A DNA stretch of 64,000 bases from Rachicladosporium sp. CCFEE 5018 (taxonomy: Eukaryota > Ascomycota > Dothideomycetes > Cladosporiales > Cladosporiaceae): the NCBI GenBank assembly GCA_002077045.2, contig KZ111140.1, positions 1,544,791 to 1,608,790 of the forward strand, given 5' to 3'. The translations under genes were made by a program, and so were the position numbers. Shown here piece by piece: positions 33,017 through 46,156 of this stretch. A model generated the notes under the pieces. The model was not told the DNA's origin, did not search any database, and worked only from the letters and a program-made list of their open reading frames with translations. The stretch's first letter is position 1. Each line of letters opens with the position of its first letter.

Positions 33017-34529
33017 GATGAAGGGCAGATGTGTGGAAAGTACTTTTATGTTGATGCGAGGGGTGGGACGGTGATGCAAGAGCACAGATCACTGCGGTGA
33101 GACGGGTGAGTGCAGCGGGAGGGTGATCCGGTGGGGTGGGCGTTGGGAATGGGCCGCGCTAGGTTGTGCAGGTAGGGAGGTGGAGGTGCTTTGTTTTCAT
33201 GGAATTGGGGAGCATCGTGTGGGTGCACAGAGGGGGTTTGAAGGACTTTACTTGCTAGTGCATGTCAGAGGTCTTTGTCGAGCTCGTTTCCTGCGAAGCC
33301 ATTGGTCGCGAGGAGATTCAACAGACTTCACTGGCGGCCTAGACGAGGGTAGCAGCTTGCAAGCGGTAGATGCCTATCACGCAGTGCGGTCTTTCGCGAA
33401 CGACTCATCGCGAAAGGCGGTCTACACGTGTCAATCGCGTTGCGTGGGGTGACTTTTTTCCTCGGAAAGGCCGAGGTGGGGTGGGCTGCTGCAAGGTTAG
33501 AGCCTCAGGCTACAAGGCCAATATCGAGTACCGTTCAGGAAGATACGTATACATTTGAGTCTTCTCGCCGTCAGTTCCTCTGTATGAAGTTCACACGCTA
33601 ATATCGAAGCCCCGCGGCTGTCGTCACGCTCTGCCGGCGTCGCTGACGTGCAGCATGATGTTTGCGATCAGACTTACCGACACCAGCACCACCGCCAGCA
33701 GAGGATGTCGCGTGATTCCATGGGTAGGAGTTTTCGCCTCTGAGATTTTCACACGATCAGAGGAGCGCCCCTGGGCGGCGTATTTTCAGAGGACCATCTC
33801 GGGACGTCGCGCATAGCTATTCTACTGTCTCGTAGACTGCTACCGCAAATGCGAATCGCTTCATCGATCGTAGCTGGCTGGCCCTGTCACCACGAGGATG
33901 TTGCATCCCCGGCCAGCAGACACGCAGGGTGGCCGGGCATGCAACCGCACTATTGTCGCGAGCAAGCATCGCGGTCGGGTTGAGGAGTTGCTATTATTCG
34001 TCGGGCCACAACTGCGTCACTGCGCTACCAAGGGCTATGTCAGCACGCTCAGCTGAGCTTCTGCGGATTAGTATACAAGCTGCCTAGAAATTGCGATGGT
34101 ATGGCCTTATTGACGACTATTGATAACCGCAATACATTCGACGTGATCGATCCAGAGGCGCTCAAGCCTTACAACGCCCGAAGCTGCCGAAAGCCTGCAT
34201 AAATCTGGAAGGGATGTTGTCTTCCTAACGAACTTCACGTTTTGTATGAGATGGTGTCCAGTAATCTCGACGATTCCGAACGACCGCAATAAGTCCGCAG
34301 CGACAGGTATGTGATGCGTGGGCTTCACAATTGGGTCGTACACCGAAGGCGCGCCATGGCTGGGGAGAGAAATGCACGCACTGATAAAATCTATCGCTCT
34401 GGGTGAAGAGAGTACAAAGACCCATCCCTTTCATACCAGCCCACTCATGTTCCAGCACATCATTCCCTCATCCAATATCAAAAGCAAATCTTCACGCTCC
34501 TCACAAACAATATCCATCATACAGCCACC
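33017..34529. other. Divergent intergenic region between APRT and Hsp31-like genes (copy B)
   Basis: About 1.5 kb. The first ~500 bases resemble copy A; from ~33530 to 34500 only short patches align. Promoters of the flanking genes lie here. No gene seen. Confidence 0.55.
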
Positions 34530-35355
34530 ATATCTGCTCCCCGCCGCGCCCTGATCGCTGTCACTTCTACCACGGCTCCCTTGCACAACGGCAAACCTAC
34601 CGGGCTTTTCATCTCCGAAGCCTTGCACCCTTACGACGCCGCCGTCTTCGAGGTGACCTTCGCCTCAGAGAAAGGCACCTATACCGCGGACTGGCTCTCC
34701 GAGCAGGACGACTTCTTGCCCAAAGATGAGAGGAGGCAGTGGGATGATGTTAGCGGTGAGTTCAGGAAAAAACTAGATGGAATGTCGAAGGCTTCCACCA
34801 TCCAGGACGGGAAAGACTAAGTCACCTCAAAGCCCAGCTCCGCTTCGTGCGGTCATTGACTAAAGGCCGCAGTTCGGCATCTACCTCGCCTCCGCCGGAC
34901 ACGCAGCCCTGATCGATTACCCCGCCGCCACGGACTTGCAGCGCCTAGCCTCGGACGTGTACGCCGCGGGCGACGTCGTCGCTGCAGTCTGCCACGGCAG
35001 CGCGCTGTTGCCTGGTGCCATGGACTCTGCGACTGGCAAGTCCATCATTGCTGGCAACACCATCACGGGCTTTACTACCGAGGGCGAGCAGGTCATGGGG
35101 ATCGATGATACCCTCAGGAAGGAGTGGAAGGCCAAGTATATCGATAAACTGGTCGGCGAGATGGGCGCGAAGTGTAAGTGATCGCAAAGCGATGATCTCC
35201 AGATGACTGCGGCTGACTTGCGCGGTTGAGATGTCCGGCCTGCGGGTATCTGGGACAATCATTGTTATGTTGATGGAAGGATTGTCAGCGGCGTCAACCC
35301 GCAGAGTGCGACGAGTACGGCGGAGGCGGCGGTGAATGTGTTCGAGGGACTGTGA
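34530..35355 (+). pseudogene. Hsp31/DJ-1-like gene, start- and splice-site-mutated copy (B)
   Basis: Aligned exons are 34530-34817, 34873-35173 and 35231-35355. The codon at the copy A start position is ATA (34530-34532) instead of ATG, and no in-frame ATG precedes it. The intron 1 donor is TA instead of GT (34818-34819), so the frame meets TAA at once. Exon 1 also lacks three codons (HPYD-AAVFEV against HPYKVFKAAGFEV). The elbow AVCHG, the AGHAALIDYP segment and GVNPQSATSTAEA remain. Unlike copy A the Trp codon is intact here, so the two copies were lost by independent mutations. Confidence 0.8.
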
Positions 35356-35908
35356 GGGGCAAAGAGAGGCAAGCGTATGTTGACCAGGTGACGGAGTGAT
35401 GCAACTACAGTACATATACAAGTGTATTCTCGTATTGACGCTCATGCACTACTCTGTCTCCGAAGGGCTAGGCCCTCTATGCAAGTTGCGCTTGGCAACC
35501 CAAAAGCAGGCCAAGCAGGATAGGCTTGCAGGGATACAGTAGCTTTGCAGGGGTGTACGCGTGGAGCCAACCCAGTCCTGGGGTCCGGGCTCCAGCTCCT
35601 AGCTCATGTCTTCATGCACGACATTGGAGCTCCATCAACATCCACCGCGCCGATTGCCGTGCTATCCATCCAGCCACCACACAATGCTGTGATTGCGTCC
35701 TTTCACTGCTGCACACGATTGTACACTTACCGCACATACTCTTCACCCCACTCCACACTCCTTTTGCCAAGCTTCGCGCCGCCGACCATACCCCTACTTA
35801 GCCTTACACCACTGCCACAGAGCTCCCCGCCGTCTGACAGACAACAGCTTACACCACCAATATCACTAACTATCCTCACCCACCCTGTACACCGTCGCGA
35901 CTGCCAGC
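35356..35908 (+). promoter_or_regulatory. Tricalbin upstream region with conserved block (copy B)
   Basis: Contains the counterpart (about 35550-35718) of the conserved non-coding block at 6884-7052. No gene seen. Confidence 0.45.
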
Positions 35909-38900
35909 ATGCTCTCGGGCACGAGCACCGCTGAGCAAGTCTCTGAGCTCAAAACCCAAGGCGTCCTCGAAGCGGCCCGTGACCCAAACTCGGGCGTCAC
36001 CTCCACCCAAGCCCAGGAGACCCTTCTCGCTCAGTCCAAAGCCTCAGGCGCGGCAGCATTCAGCTTCGATCCCAATGCTTCCTCCGAGGAGAAGGCTGCC
36101 GTGGTGAAGGAGCGCGCCGAGGAGATCGGCCGACCGCATCGGAAGCATGCCAATGCCGCGCTGGTGAGTGATGTGGATGATGGAGTCACAGCTGGCTATG
36201 ATTTGCCTGAAGCTTCGAGTGGTAAGGCTGGTGCGTTGGCTGTGGGAGAGGAGGGTCAGCATACGGCGAAGAAGGAGGAGTATGAGCGTGTTGGCTGGGC
36301 GCCGAGGTTCGGTAACCCGGCGGATAAGGATGAAGGTGGGACGATGCTGGATCATGAGACTTTTCTTGAGGGGAAGCTGGAGGACAAGTTCTTCGGGGAT
36401 TGGTATCACAATACTGGTGTTATCATCTTTGCCTGTCTCGCTAGCTGGACTGTCGCCGTCCTAGGTGGAGGTCTGGCATGGGTGTTCATCGTCATGGCTA
36501 TCTGCGGGACTTACTACCGGACTTCTATCAGGAGAGTGAGGAGGAACTTCCGCGACGATATCACCCGCGAGCTGGCTAAGAGCCGGTTGGAGACTGATAC
36601 CGAGAGCCTGGAGTGGATGAACAGCTTCCTGACGAAGTTCTGGCCAATCTACGCGCCCGTGCTGTGCAAAAGTATTGTGCAGTCTGTGGACCAAGTGCTC
36701 AGTACTTCGACACCACCATTCCTCGAGAGTCTGAAGATAACCTTCTTTACGCTTGGCACGAAGCCGCCTCGGATGGAGCATGTGAAGACTTACCCACGAG
36801 AGGAAGACGACATTGTGATGATGGACTGGCGCTTCAGCTTCAATCCCAATGATGTCGCAGACTTGACGCAAGCGCAGATCGCGAAGAAGGTCAACCCCAA
36901 GATCGTGCTGGAGGTGCGCATTGGTAAGGCTATGATCTCGAAGGGTCTTGATATCATTGTGGAGGACATGGCTTGCAGCGGGATCATGAGAGTGAAGATG
37001 AAGCTGCAATTAGAGTTCCCGCATATCAATCGCGTGGAGATCTGCTTCCTGGAGCGGCCCACTTTTGACTATGTCTGCAAACCGCTCGGTGGCGAGACGT
37101 TCGGATTCGACATCAACTTCATGCCAGGTCTGGAGGGCTTCATTCAAGAGCAGATCCATGCTAATCTGGCGCCGATGTTGTATGCTCCGAATGTCTTCCC
37201 TATTGAGGTGGCGAAGATGCTGTCTGGCAGTGCTGTCGATCAGGCCATTGGTGTGTTGCAAGTCACCTTTCACGGCGCACAGGGCTTGAAGAACAACGAC
37301 AAGTTTTCTGGCACTCCGGATCCTTACGCTGTCGTCAGTATTGCTGGTCGACAGGCGCTCGGGAAGACGAAGACTGTTGAGCAGAATGCCAATCCTCGAT
37401 GGAACGAGACTGTCAATGTGGTGCTCACTAGCCTGCGTGAACCACTCACGATTGCAGTCTACGACTACAATGAGTATCGCAAGGACAAGGAGCTTGGTGT
37501 TTGCACCTTCAACCTTGAGCAGCTTGAGACGGACCAGGAGCACGAGAACCAGCACCTTGAAGTCATGGCCGCTGGTCGCCCGCGTGGTGTGGTGCAGTGC
37601 GATATTCGCTTCTTCCCTGTACTTGAGGGTCAGAAACTGCAAGATGGCACGATCGAGCCACCACCAGAGTCAATGACCGGTATTGCCAAGTTTACCATCG
37701 AACAGGCCAAAGATCTCGACGGCACAAAGTCTCTTGTCGGCCAGCTCAGTCCCTACGCCGTGCTCTTGCTGAATGGCAAGGAGATCCAGATCTCACAGAA
37801 GATGAAGAAGACCAACAACCCTATCTGGCCCGACGCTACCAAAGAGCTCCTCATTACCGACCGCAAGAAGGCCAAGCTCGGCCTCGTGATCAAAGACGAC
37901 AGAGACCTTGCGGCCGACCCCATCATTGGCAACTACCAGATCAAGCTAGATGATATGCTCGAGCTCATGAGCAAGGGCCAGGAATGGTACAGTCTCGCTG
38001 GCGCCAAGACTGGTCGTGCGAAGATGATGCTGCAGTGGAAACCAGTTGCTCTCAAGGGCGCGCTCGGCGGCTCAGGCGGCTATGTCACACCGATCGGTGT
38101 CATGCGCTTCCACTTCAAGTCTGGCAAAGATCTCAAGAACCTCGATACTGTGGGCAAGTCGGACCCCTATGGTCGTGTCAGTCTGTCGGGGATTCAGAAG
38201 GGCAGGACAGTGACGTTCAAGAACAATCTGAACCCGGAGTGGGATGAGATCTTCTACGTGCCTGTGCACACTACGAGGGAGAAACTTGTGGTTGAGGTCA
38301 TGGACGAGGAGAACGTGGGCAAGGACCGCACAATGGGGCAGATCGAGATTGCCACGTCGGATTATGTTGAGCAGGGTGAGGACGGAGAGTACCTCATTCA
38401 CGACAGCAAGGACAAGCTCATCACGCGCCAACTCCGCATCGGCACTGGCACGCCGAAGGGTACACTCAATTTCACTGTGGCCTTCTACCCTACGATACCA
38501 ACAGTCGATCCCGAAGACGAGGACGAGGAACCCAAGAAGAGCAGTCTTGATGTTCCGAGGGAGACTACGGAGGTCAATGGCGTTGCGGGTAGAGGTCGCA
38601 GCGACACAACTACAAGTGTAAAGACCGCTTCGAGCGCGAATGGTGAGAAGGCGCTGCAGAAAGTTCTGGCGGCTGGGGAGAAGGAGCAGACCGAGACGGA
38701 TGACGTGCAGGCGCCTGTCACGCCCAAGCTGAAGATTGGTGTGGATGATCTGACGAAGTATGGTAAGTCGCACAAAGTCCTTTGCCGAGTCTCGAAGTGC
38801 TCACATTCTGACATGGTTCACAGAATCTGGCCTGGTCATTTTCAAGATCATCGATGGCGAGTTCGCGCATACCGGTTGCCATCTCGAGGTCCTCATGGAC

Positions 38901-40484
38901 GACATGCTGTTCCCGTCCTTCACATCGGCCAAAGCCAAGTCCCGACAACACACCTTCAACGAGACTGGCGACGCTGTGGTCCGCGAACTCGATCTATCCC
39001 GTATCACTCTTCGCCTAGTCTCCGAGATCGACAAGCAAGGCGATAACAATGACGAGCACGTGCAAGCCAAACTCGCCGGCCCTGTCATCGACACTCTACG
39101 CCGCGGTCTCTACACGCCTACGCAACTCTCACTCCGCGGCAAAGACGGACGAGAGAGCAAAGTGACAGTCAGCCTCCGCTTCCTGCCCCTCCGCATGTCC
39201 CTAGACCCCAGCGAAAGCTTCAACAACTCCGGCCTTCTGCGCGTGGAAGTCTTGGACGCGGCAGACTTGCCAGCTGCAGACCGCAACGGCTTCTCAGACC
39301 CCTACTGCAAATTCCGTCTTAACGACAAGGAAGTCTATAAGACGAAGACGCAAAAGAAGACTCTCCACCCGGCTTGGAACGAGTTCTTCGAAGTTCCCGT
39401 CCGGAGTCGCACAGGTGCTAAATTCGGCGTGGATGTGTATGACTGGGACTTCGGCGACAAGGCTGATCATCTCGGTTCCGCGCCTATTGATCTTACGCTC
39501 CTTGAACCATTCCAAGCCCGCGAAGTGACTATAGGCCTTGATGGCAAGTCCGGCGCTGTGCGTCTCAAGCTGCTCTTCCGCGCTGAGTACGTCGTACGCT
39601 CACGCCAAGGCTCCTCGACCTTCTCGGGCACCTTCAGCCAGCCCGGCAAAGTTATCGGCGCGCCTGTCAAGGGCGTAGGCAAAGGCGCTGTCCTTGTCGG
39701 CGGCGGCGTGGCCAAGACCGCGGGCTTCCTGGGACGAGGCTTCAAGCGCCGCACTGCCTCGCACACCGAGAACTCACCGATCCAAGAGAATGGCACCGGT
39801 GAGCCGCGCACGGCGGGCATCGTGGACATGCGCGAGACGTCCATGGACGCTGGTGGAAATGGGCCGCCGCAGACGCCCAACGGCCACGTACCCACAGTAT
39901 CTGTCGACGGTGCCGCTGCTTCACTCGGGTCTTCGGGGAAGGAGCTGCCGGCTACGCCATCTCCGATGCATAATAGGCAGCGGAGTTTCGGCGCTATGTC
40001 GCAGCAATCACCCGCTCCGGGAGGTGCAGAGCCAGGAACAGCCTCTATTTCTGTCTTGTCCGCGAAGGGATTCGGTGACGACACAAAAGTTGAGGTGCAC
40101 GTTGGTCATGACAGCTCGAAAGGGCCGACTCAAGTTCTCAAGACTAAGGCCGCGAAGCCTTCGAAGACTGGGGAGGTGGTATTCGGTGAGGGCGAAGACA
40201 CGAAGCGCGTTCCTTGCTTTGCGTCGGATGCATTCCGAGTCAGCGTGAAAGAGCACAAAACCTTCGGCTCCGGCGATGATCTCGGCGAAGCGACATTCTA
40301 CGTCTCCGACACTGGCGCCAGCGGACCGAAGGAGATTACCGTCGGCAAGGGCATAGTCGTGCTCCGCAGTTCCTTCCAACCCGCTGAAGCGGGCAGCATG
40401 ATGGACTCGCCTAAGGGACAGAAGTCGTTGGGTCGGTTCATGAGTAGGCGGGAGAGGAGCGTGACGCCTGGAGCGCAGGGCTAG
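35909..40484 (+). CDS. Tricalbin-like ER-plasma membrane tether (copy B)
   Basis: Exons 35909-38762 and 38824-40484 encode 1504 residues. Domain order is as in the A copy: membrane hairpin, SMP, multiple C2 domains, Ser/Pro linker and C-terminal C2-like part. Exon 1 is exactly the same length; exon 2 carries two extra codons (Gly-Asn in the linker DAGGNGPPQ). Within the gene, blocks almost free of silent changes (about 36870-37060 and 37310-37880) alternate with blocks rich in silent changes (about 38090-38500), again suggesting patchy conversion. A 1045-codon open frame read past the intron donor at 38763 is just read-through. Confidence 0.93.
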
Positions 40485-41575
40485 AAGCCTGTGGAGTCCG
40501 CGGTACAGCTTGCGAAGGGTTTGACGGGGAGGAAGAGCTCGTTGCCGCGGCTTCTTGGGGAGCAAGCGGCTTTGGGACGGCTTTAGGAGGGCGGCAGTCG
40601 GCTGAGCTTGCTGAAGGAGGGTGGGTTACGGAGGTCTCTGGGCAGTCTGCGAGAGAGGAGAATTTCTTCGAGGGTCTCTGGTAGGCGTGCACTTGAGAAG
40701 CAAGGAACGGGATGAGAAGGCGTGAGTGTGCTTGGGCAGTTTTGGGCAGCGGCTGAGATATCCTAAGATTGGGCGCAGCGGGTGATGCTGTGAGTAGTGT
40801 AAAGTTTCGTAATGCATAGATCAGACCCCCAGTTCTCTGCAGGTTCGAAATGCACCGAGTCCCATTACGAGACTGGCCTGCTGTGATTCCTACACTTGAC
40901 CATGAGGCGTTCAGCCGTCTCTCCGTGCTCGAAGTCAGGCATCTAGTATCGTCAGGCAAAGGTCTCATCTAGCTGCCTGAATCTTACGACGCCACCTACC
41001 TGCAGCCAACCTGGAGTTTGGACCCTAAGAGTTTGTCCATACTCACACTGCGCAGTCACCTCTCAGCCTGCGAATAGTGTGTTCTCCCGGACGATGATCT
41101 GATCACGAAACCTTGCAAGCGCTGCAGCGGCGCGTCTTCTGCATAATGGCAAAAGAAATGCCGTAGACTCCGATATTGAAAATTGTGGATCTGGAGTGTT
41201 GGTGTGTCGCCTCCCGACGATCTGGGCTGTGCTAGGCACAAGGGATTGAAGCGGCTGCCACACCACAGGATACATAAAATCTGGCCCCTGCGACCTCCAG
41301 CTTCATCTTCACTCCTGATATGTACGGTTCGCCTTTTACTAGAATCTCGAGAATCAATACCGGCTTCTCCCTACTTATGTCTACTCAGTAGCATGCGAGC
41401 GGCCTTTGCATCCATGCATACGTTTACTGTAGCCCAAGCATCAAGGCGCTGCTGGCAGGCATACCTCAACCCCTCGTAGGTCCTGAGCCAGACAGTCTGA
41501 ATTGGACCACCCGTCGAGCACTACGTCTTTTCAAAAGCAAGACTGGTTATCCTGCCGGACTTCGACGACCGCGCG
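40485..41575. other. Intergenic between tricalbin and PQ-loop 2 (copy B)
   Basis: Counterpart of 11813-12900 and fairly similar to it throughout. No gene seen. Confidence 0.55.
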
Positions 41576-42680
41576 ATGGTCGGCTGTTTCGGCGGCAAGC
41601 CGGATCCGGACGACGAGTGGAACGGTGCCTGGGACTGCTTGATTTACATATAGTGAGCGACCACGCCCGCTCTATACCTCCGTTTCAACGGACTTGCTGC
41701 TCACGGAATCCCAGCGCTCTGTACGCTGCGCTAGCGTTACTGTCCCTCCTCTCGTACCTGCCTCAGCCGATACTCAATCAGAGAAGACGTAGCACGGAAG
41801 GCCTCTCGCCAGACTGGGCATTGTGGCTGACCGTTGGAGTCGCGTACAGGGTAAGTCGATCCAGGGTCAAAGATGCTACCCTTATCACTCCCCGGGAGGG
41901 CCCGCTGACCGCAATTGGGTCTGCTAGCTTCTCGCTGCCAGCCTTGTAACAGTCTCGAACCACACGGTTCGCCTGCCCTTCGGCGGTAATACCGGCTGGC
42001 TGAGCGGACCATACTGGGGATCATGGGATGGAGGCCTTCTGGTATTCATCTATGAGTTGATTGCCACCTCGATTACGCTGGCGCAAACAGCCTTACTGCC
42101 GCATCGGAAATCTCTCGAATTTTCTCCGACGTCCAGGACTCTATTGTGGACATGCGTGGCTACCACGGCTGGGAGTCTGATCGCCCTGGTGTTGTCGAAT
42201 ATTGGCGTTGAGAAGTTTGGACGGGAGGGATGGAGTGGCGATGACTTCGTGCGTACATTCACATCTTCGCTGAACCGATCTATCTAGCCTACGGGGCTTC
42301 TGACTTTCCATCTGAACCAGGTTAGCACTCTCAATCTACTCGCTATCTTGGCCACTCTCTGCACATATATCCCACAAGCCCGTCTCAATCGCCAGCGGAA
42401 GTCCACCGAGGGCTTCTCGGAGCTACAGATCTTGCTTGATGCGGTGGCGTGGCTGCCAGTGGTGGCAATATGGGTTCTTACAGCCATTCGGGAACTGTGG
42501 CGTGGCGGGGGCTCGCGAATTCGCATGCAACGGCTCAACTTTGTCTGCTCTGTTGGGTCGTTTGCTGGAGATGGGTGGCTGCTGTGGCAGTGGTGGAGGT
42601 ACCGTGCAGGAGAGGATGCTGAGGACGGAGCGCAGTTCGGAGGCGATGAGGAGGGAGAGAGGGCGCCGCTGATGGGATGA
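41576..42680 (+). CDS. PQ-loop repeat membrane protein 2 (copy B)
   Basis: Exons 41576-41652, 41715-41850, 41928-42248 and 42321-42680, identical in length to copy A, give 297 residues. Both PQ motifs are intact (YLPQPILNQRRRSTEGLS; YIPQARLNRQRKSTEGFS). Intron 3 has a weaker donor (GTGCGT against GTAAGT in A), and the introns are more diverged than the exons, as expected for a gene under selection. The C-terminus stays acidic (GDEEGERAPLMG). Since PQ-loop 1 is broken in copy B, this is the only intact PQ-loop gene of that copy. Confidence 0.85.
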
Positions 42681-43273
42681 AAGACTTGAGGAGGAAGGAG
42701 CGAGTGCAGGGACGTGAGGTGCATCATCTCCACTCTCCGTCGCAAGCTGGAGGGATGTGCGCCCTCACTAGTCCGGAACAGTGATCTATATCATCACGAC
42801 GGCTGAGCAGCTGTGATGTGCCAGTGGCGAATGTAAGCGACCTCTCAGTGATACCTTACATAAGTATGCGGCATGTGGAGCTGGCGCAGCGGAGCATCGG
42901 ACAGGCGAGACTCGCCCTCGAGAGGAGAAGGCGAGGTCAGCTTGGTAGTTCAGTGGCCAGTGCAGCAGTCTCTCGTCGACGAGGTACCGAAGTGGGCGGT
43001 TGTCGTGGTGTCACTGGAAGGAGCGTACGAGATGGGCACACGGACGGAGAGAGAGGATGAGGTCTTGTGCTGCAGGTCTTGGGCAGACAAGTCTCCCAGG
43101 AAGACCTCATCATGATGCCGTACGTATGAGCCAGTATATGATTGAGTGCATGAGATGGTAGTGCATAGAAGAAAGAAGAGAATACAGCGAAGTCACTTCC
43201 ATTCATGAGCTTCAACTATGCTGGTCTACCCGCAGAGGCCGCTCATCACTTCTCCTCAGTACTACCTCTTCAC
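42681..43273. other. Intergenic between convergent genes (copy B)
   Basis: Counterpart of 14007-14609, with many substitutions and indels. No gene seen. Confidence 0.5.
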
Positions 43274-44634
43274 TCACAACGCCGACAGATCCCTCGTGGA
43301 GATGACATAGTGCCATGCAGCATCATCCACCCATCCAGACCCAGTTCCACACTGATCGATGGCCCAAAAGATTCCCCTGCAGTTCTCCGGGTCGATGTTC
43401 CTGGGCAGATTTTCTGTGTTCGTGACACTCAGCTCAGTCTCCATGGTGTGTCTCGCGAAGGTCGTGTTTTGAGCATACAACGGTTGGTTGACGTGATTTG
43501 AGAGGCCGGTGCAGAAGAGGTCGTAATTTGAGGCAATGAAAACGCGGTCGCTGACGTAGGGACCGAGGATGCAGTATACTCTGATGCGGCGGACCTCGAT
43601 GGCGGAGGGAGTGACGGACAGAATGAGTGACGGGGTATCCTGTACGATAACGCTGTCGTTGCCGGCGGTAATGGGGATGAGCTCGTAGGAGACGTCGCGC
43701 TTCGCTGTCACGATCTCTTTGGTGACGGAGTAGTGCCATGGAAAGCCGTTGATCTCAAGATTCCCCTGTCCACTTGGACACTTGGTGTCGATGGCGTTGA
43801 AATTGTACTTGCATCCCTCCCACCACGGCCACGCAGCGTTCCCGTACATATTACCCAAGGACCACGTGACCTTGACGTCGCTATCCGTGTCCCACTGAAT
43901 CCAGGTGGTGTATTTCAAGAGTGGTTTCTTGTCATGGGCGGCGCACCAGCGGGTGTACTTATCTTGAAACCAGGCACGGTTGCCAACATAGTCACCGGGA
44001 ACGCAATTGATGCGTATGCCTTCATCGCCGTCAATGTAGTTGGTGTGGAGGGAAGAAGTACCGTTGGACCGGGCAGTGATGGGGCTGATCTTGGGAGTAA
44101 CGTTGTACTCGGCCTTGAAACACCAGCCGGTGACTGTGATGGTGCCACCATACCTATGATTCCAGTCACAAAGGTGCGATCAGCCAAGAAGCCACGCAAA
44201 TACTCACGAAGTGCCGTCCGCAGAGCATGAGAGAATGCGCTGAAAGTTCTTGTACGCCTCGTCAAAAGTCGGCACAGCGTCCTTGCCACAGGTGTTGCGG
44301 AGGATCAGATCAACGTTATGCTGCGGGAGGAAGTAGGTGTCGGAAACGAAGTTGTTGGCGTGAATGACAGAACCGCTGTGGGCAAGCAGGAAGTTATTGA
44401 GGTTCTGAGCCATCAGGTGCTTCGAGGAGGGTAAGTCGTGAGCGCAGGTGAGCTGAATGCCTGAAGGCAGAGCGTCACGCTCAGCGATGGCAGCTGGTGG
44501 ATCTGGGCTGGTGGGCTTCAGAGACTCGAATGTCAGTCTGCTGTGTACGTTCAGTGCAATGAGAAGATGTCTGAACGTACCAGCACGGCGGCGGTGACCA
44601 ACCCGGCGAGGGCAAGCAGCTTGAGCAACTGCAT
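43274..44634 (-). CDS. Secreted Cys-containing protein of unknown function (copy B)
   Basis: Exons 44634-44581, 44515-44208 and 44153-43274 encode 413 residues, the same exon lengths as copy A. The signal peptide is MQLLKLLALAGLVTAAVL. All the cysteines noted in copy A are kept, as are the NGTS and NTT sequons. Amino-acid changes are few (for example K/E and V/L in the third exon). Family not recognised. The matching lengths and conserved cysteines support a functional secreted product from both copies. Confidence 0.75.
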
Positions 44635-45457
44635 ACTCGCGGTGTATCGTGGGTGCGTGTGTATGGACTGAGTGTATAGTGAGGAGGTGTCGTAGTGTAT
44701 GAAAGTGTGGATGTCGGCTTCAGTCGAGGGTGAGGAAGAGGAGAAGATTTGCAGCCGGTGGCGTATTAGCTCAAGCGTGTGGTCTTGGCGTTGACTTCAC
44801 TTCACCGGATCTGCAGTGAGATCACGCCAGGGACCGAACTGCTCAGGCAGGTAGTGGAAGGCAGTGTGGACCTCGACAGCCACCTTCTCAACCTCGCCGT
44901 ACCCTCGAAACCTTGCCGCTTCTGCGCACTCAAACACAGGCACGGTTCATTCTCTGCGCATGTGGTGTAAACTCCGACGAAGATGATGTAGACGTCTGGC
45001 ATGCGCACTGACATGCTCCAGACTGGGAAGATGGCCTTGTCCACCGAGGACGCCAGCGGCGGCGGCGAGACAATACCGGCGGAAGGGTGCAATGCTAGCA
45101 TCGCAGCTACTGTACTCCAGGCGAAAGTAGTATGGCAAGATCTTAGCCAGCAAGGTAAGAAAGGCGTCAAGAAGAGATAAACCAAGTACAAAGTCTCCTG
45201 GAGCCGTCTGCAGGCTAGTTCAAGATACAGCTCTCCAGCAAGCAACATTGATGACCACACTACAAGCGCGAGGGCGAAAGCCGGTCTTACCAGATCTCAG
45301 ATCAGCAAGACCAAGAGCCCGAACAACGAGTCGCCGTGCGACCGGACTTTGAGTGAGCTCATTGGTCATGTGACCGGTACTGTTGCGGGAATTCGTCAAA
45401 ACTAGACAAAGAGCGAAGTGGCCAGCGCTTCATCTTTCCTCGACTCCTTGGCTTGTT
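44635..45457. other. Intergenic, no supported gene (copy B)
   Basis: Counterpart of 15971-16794. A 152-codon minus-strand frame at 44802-45260 is not maintained in copy A because of an indel. Confidence 0.5.
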
Positions 45458-46156
45458 TCATCTGAAGGCAAAGTTCGCAACAATTTCCATCCCGCCCAGA
45501 TACGTGAGCTCCACTGCGCACGGCCTGGCGGCTTCCTTGGGCTCGAGCAGATTATGCACCCGGCAAAAAGCTAGCTGCTCGCGGCCGGTCATCTCCAAGG
45601 GTAGCCAGCTGGTCAAGATCGCCCGCAATCTCGGCCCGACTGCCTCTCGTGCATCTTGTATCGCCCTCCAAGACTCGATGACCTGCGCCTGGTCCAAGCG
45701 TAGTCGGTAAGATGTCCAATGCAGCAGAGCGTAATGTACCGCCGCCTGCTCAGCGGCAGAGCTCGATGGACTCCTTCCGGCTAAAGCCGGGCTTATCGCA
45801 ACTTTCTGCGCACCAATAACAGGCATTCGTGGGAAGAGCTTCAGCACCAGGCGATATGCTCGTTCCAGATTTTCCCGATCGCCGGCGCTGCGATGTCGCC
45901 ATTGTTCGCTCAGGGACTGCTTTGTCAGTGCTTCTACCTCCGCCATAATGTGCGTAGGCACTACGATACCGACATGGTCACTCCGCTCGTACACATCGTA
46001 CACGTTGTACAGGATGCGGCCCTGGGCGAGTGTCAGCTGGTGGCACAGGTTCACTGTGTCGTATGCGTGAACGGGGACGAAGCTGTGGGCCGGTGGGAGA
46101 AGGGTCTGCGTGGTCAGCGTGAGTGTATCGTTGTACTCCTGATCTTGACGAGCCAT
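45458..46156 (-). CDS. DUF2293-like hypothetical protein (copy B)
   Basis: A single exon of 232 residues from the ATG at 46156 (MARQDQEYND); the frame is open further upstream to 46321, but that extension is not open in copy A, so the shorter start is preferred. It keeps the HSFVPVHAYDTVNLC region, the RMPVIGAQKVAIS helix and the DAREAVGPRLRAILTSW end. Changes from copy A cluster in the middle (for example SPSSSAAEQAAVHYALLHW), so this is one of the less constrained genes of the unit. DUF2293 membership is tentative. Confidence 0.6.
   Translation of the reverse strand: MARQDQEYNDTLTLTTQTLLPPAHSFVPVHAYDTVNLCHQLTLAQGRILYNVYDVYERSDHVGIVVPTHIMAEVEALTKQSLSEQWRHRSAGDRENLERAYRLVLKLFPRMPVIGAQKVAISPALAGRSPSSSAAEQAAVHYALLHWTSYRLRLDQAQVIESWRAIQDAREAVGPRLRAILTSWLPLEMTGREQLAFCRVHNLLEPKEAARPCAVELTYLGGMEIVANFAFR

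Noticed and set aside
36000..39046. 1045-codon single-exon version of tricalbin B
   Set aside because: Read-through of the intron donor at 38763; the spliced form matches copy A and continues the protein.
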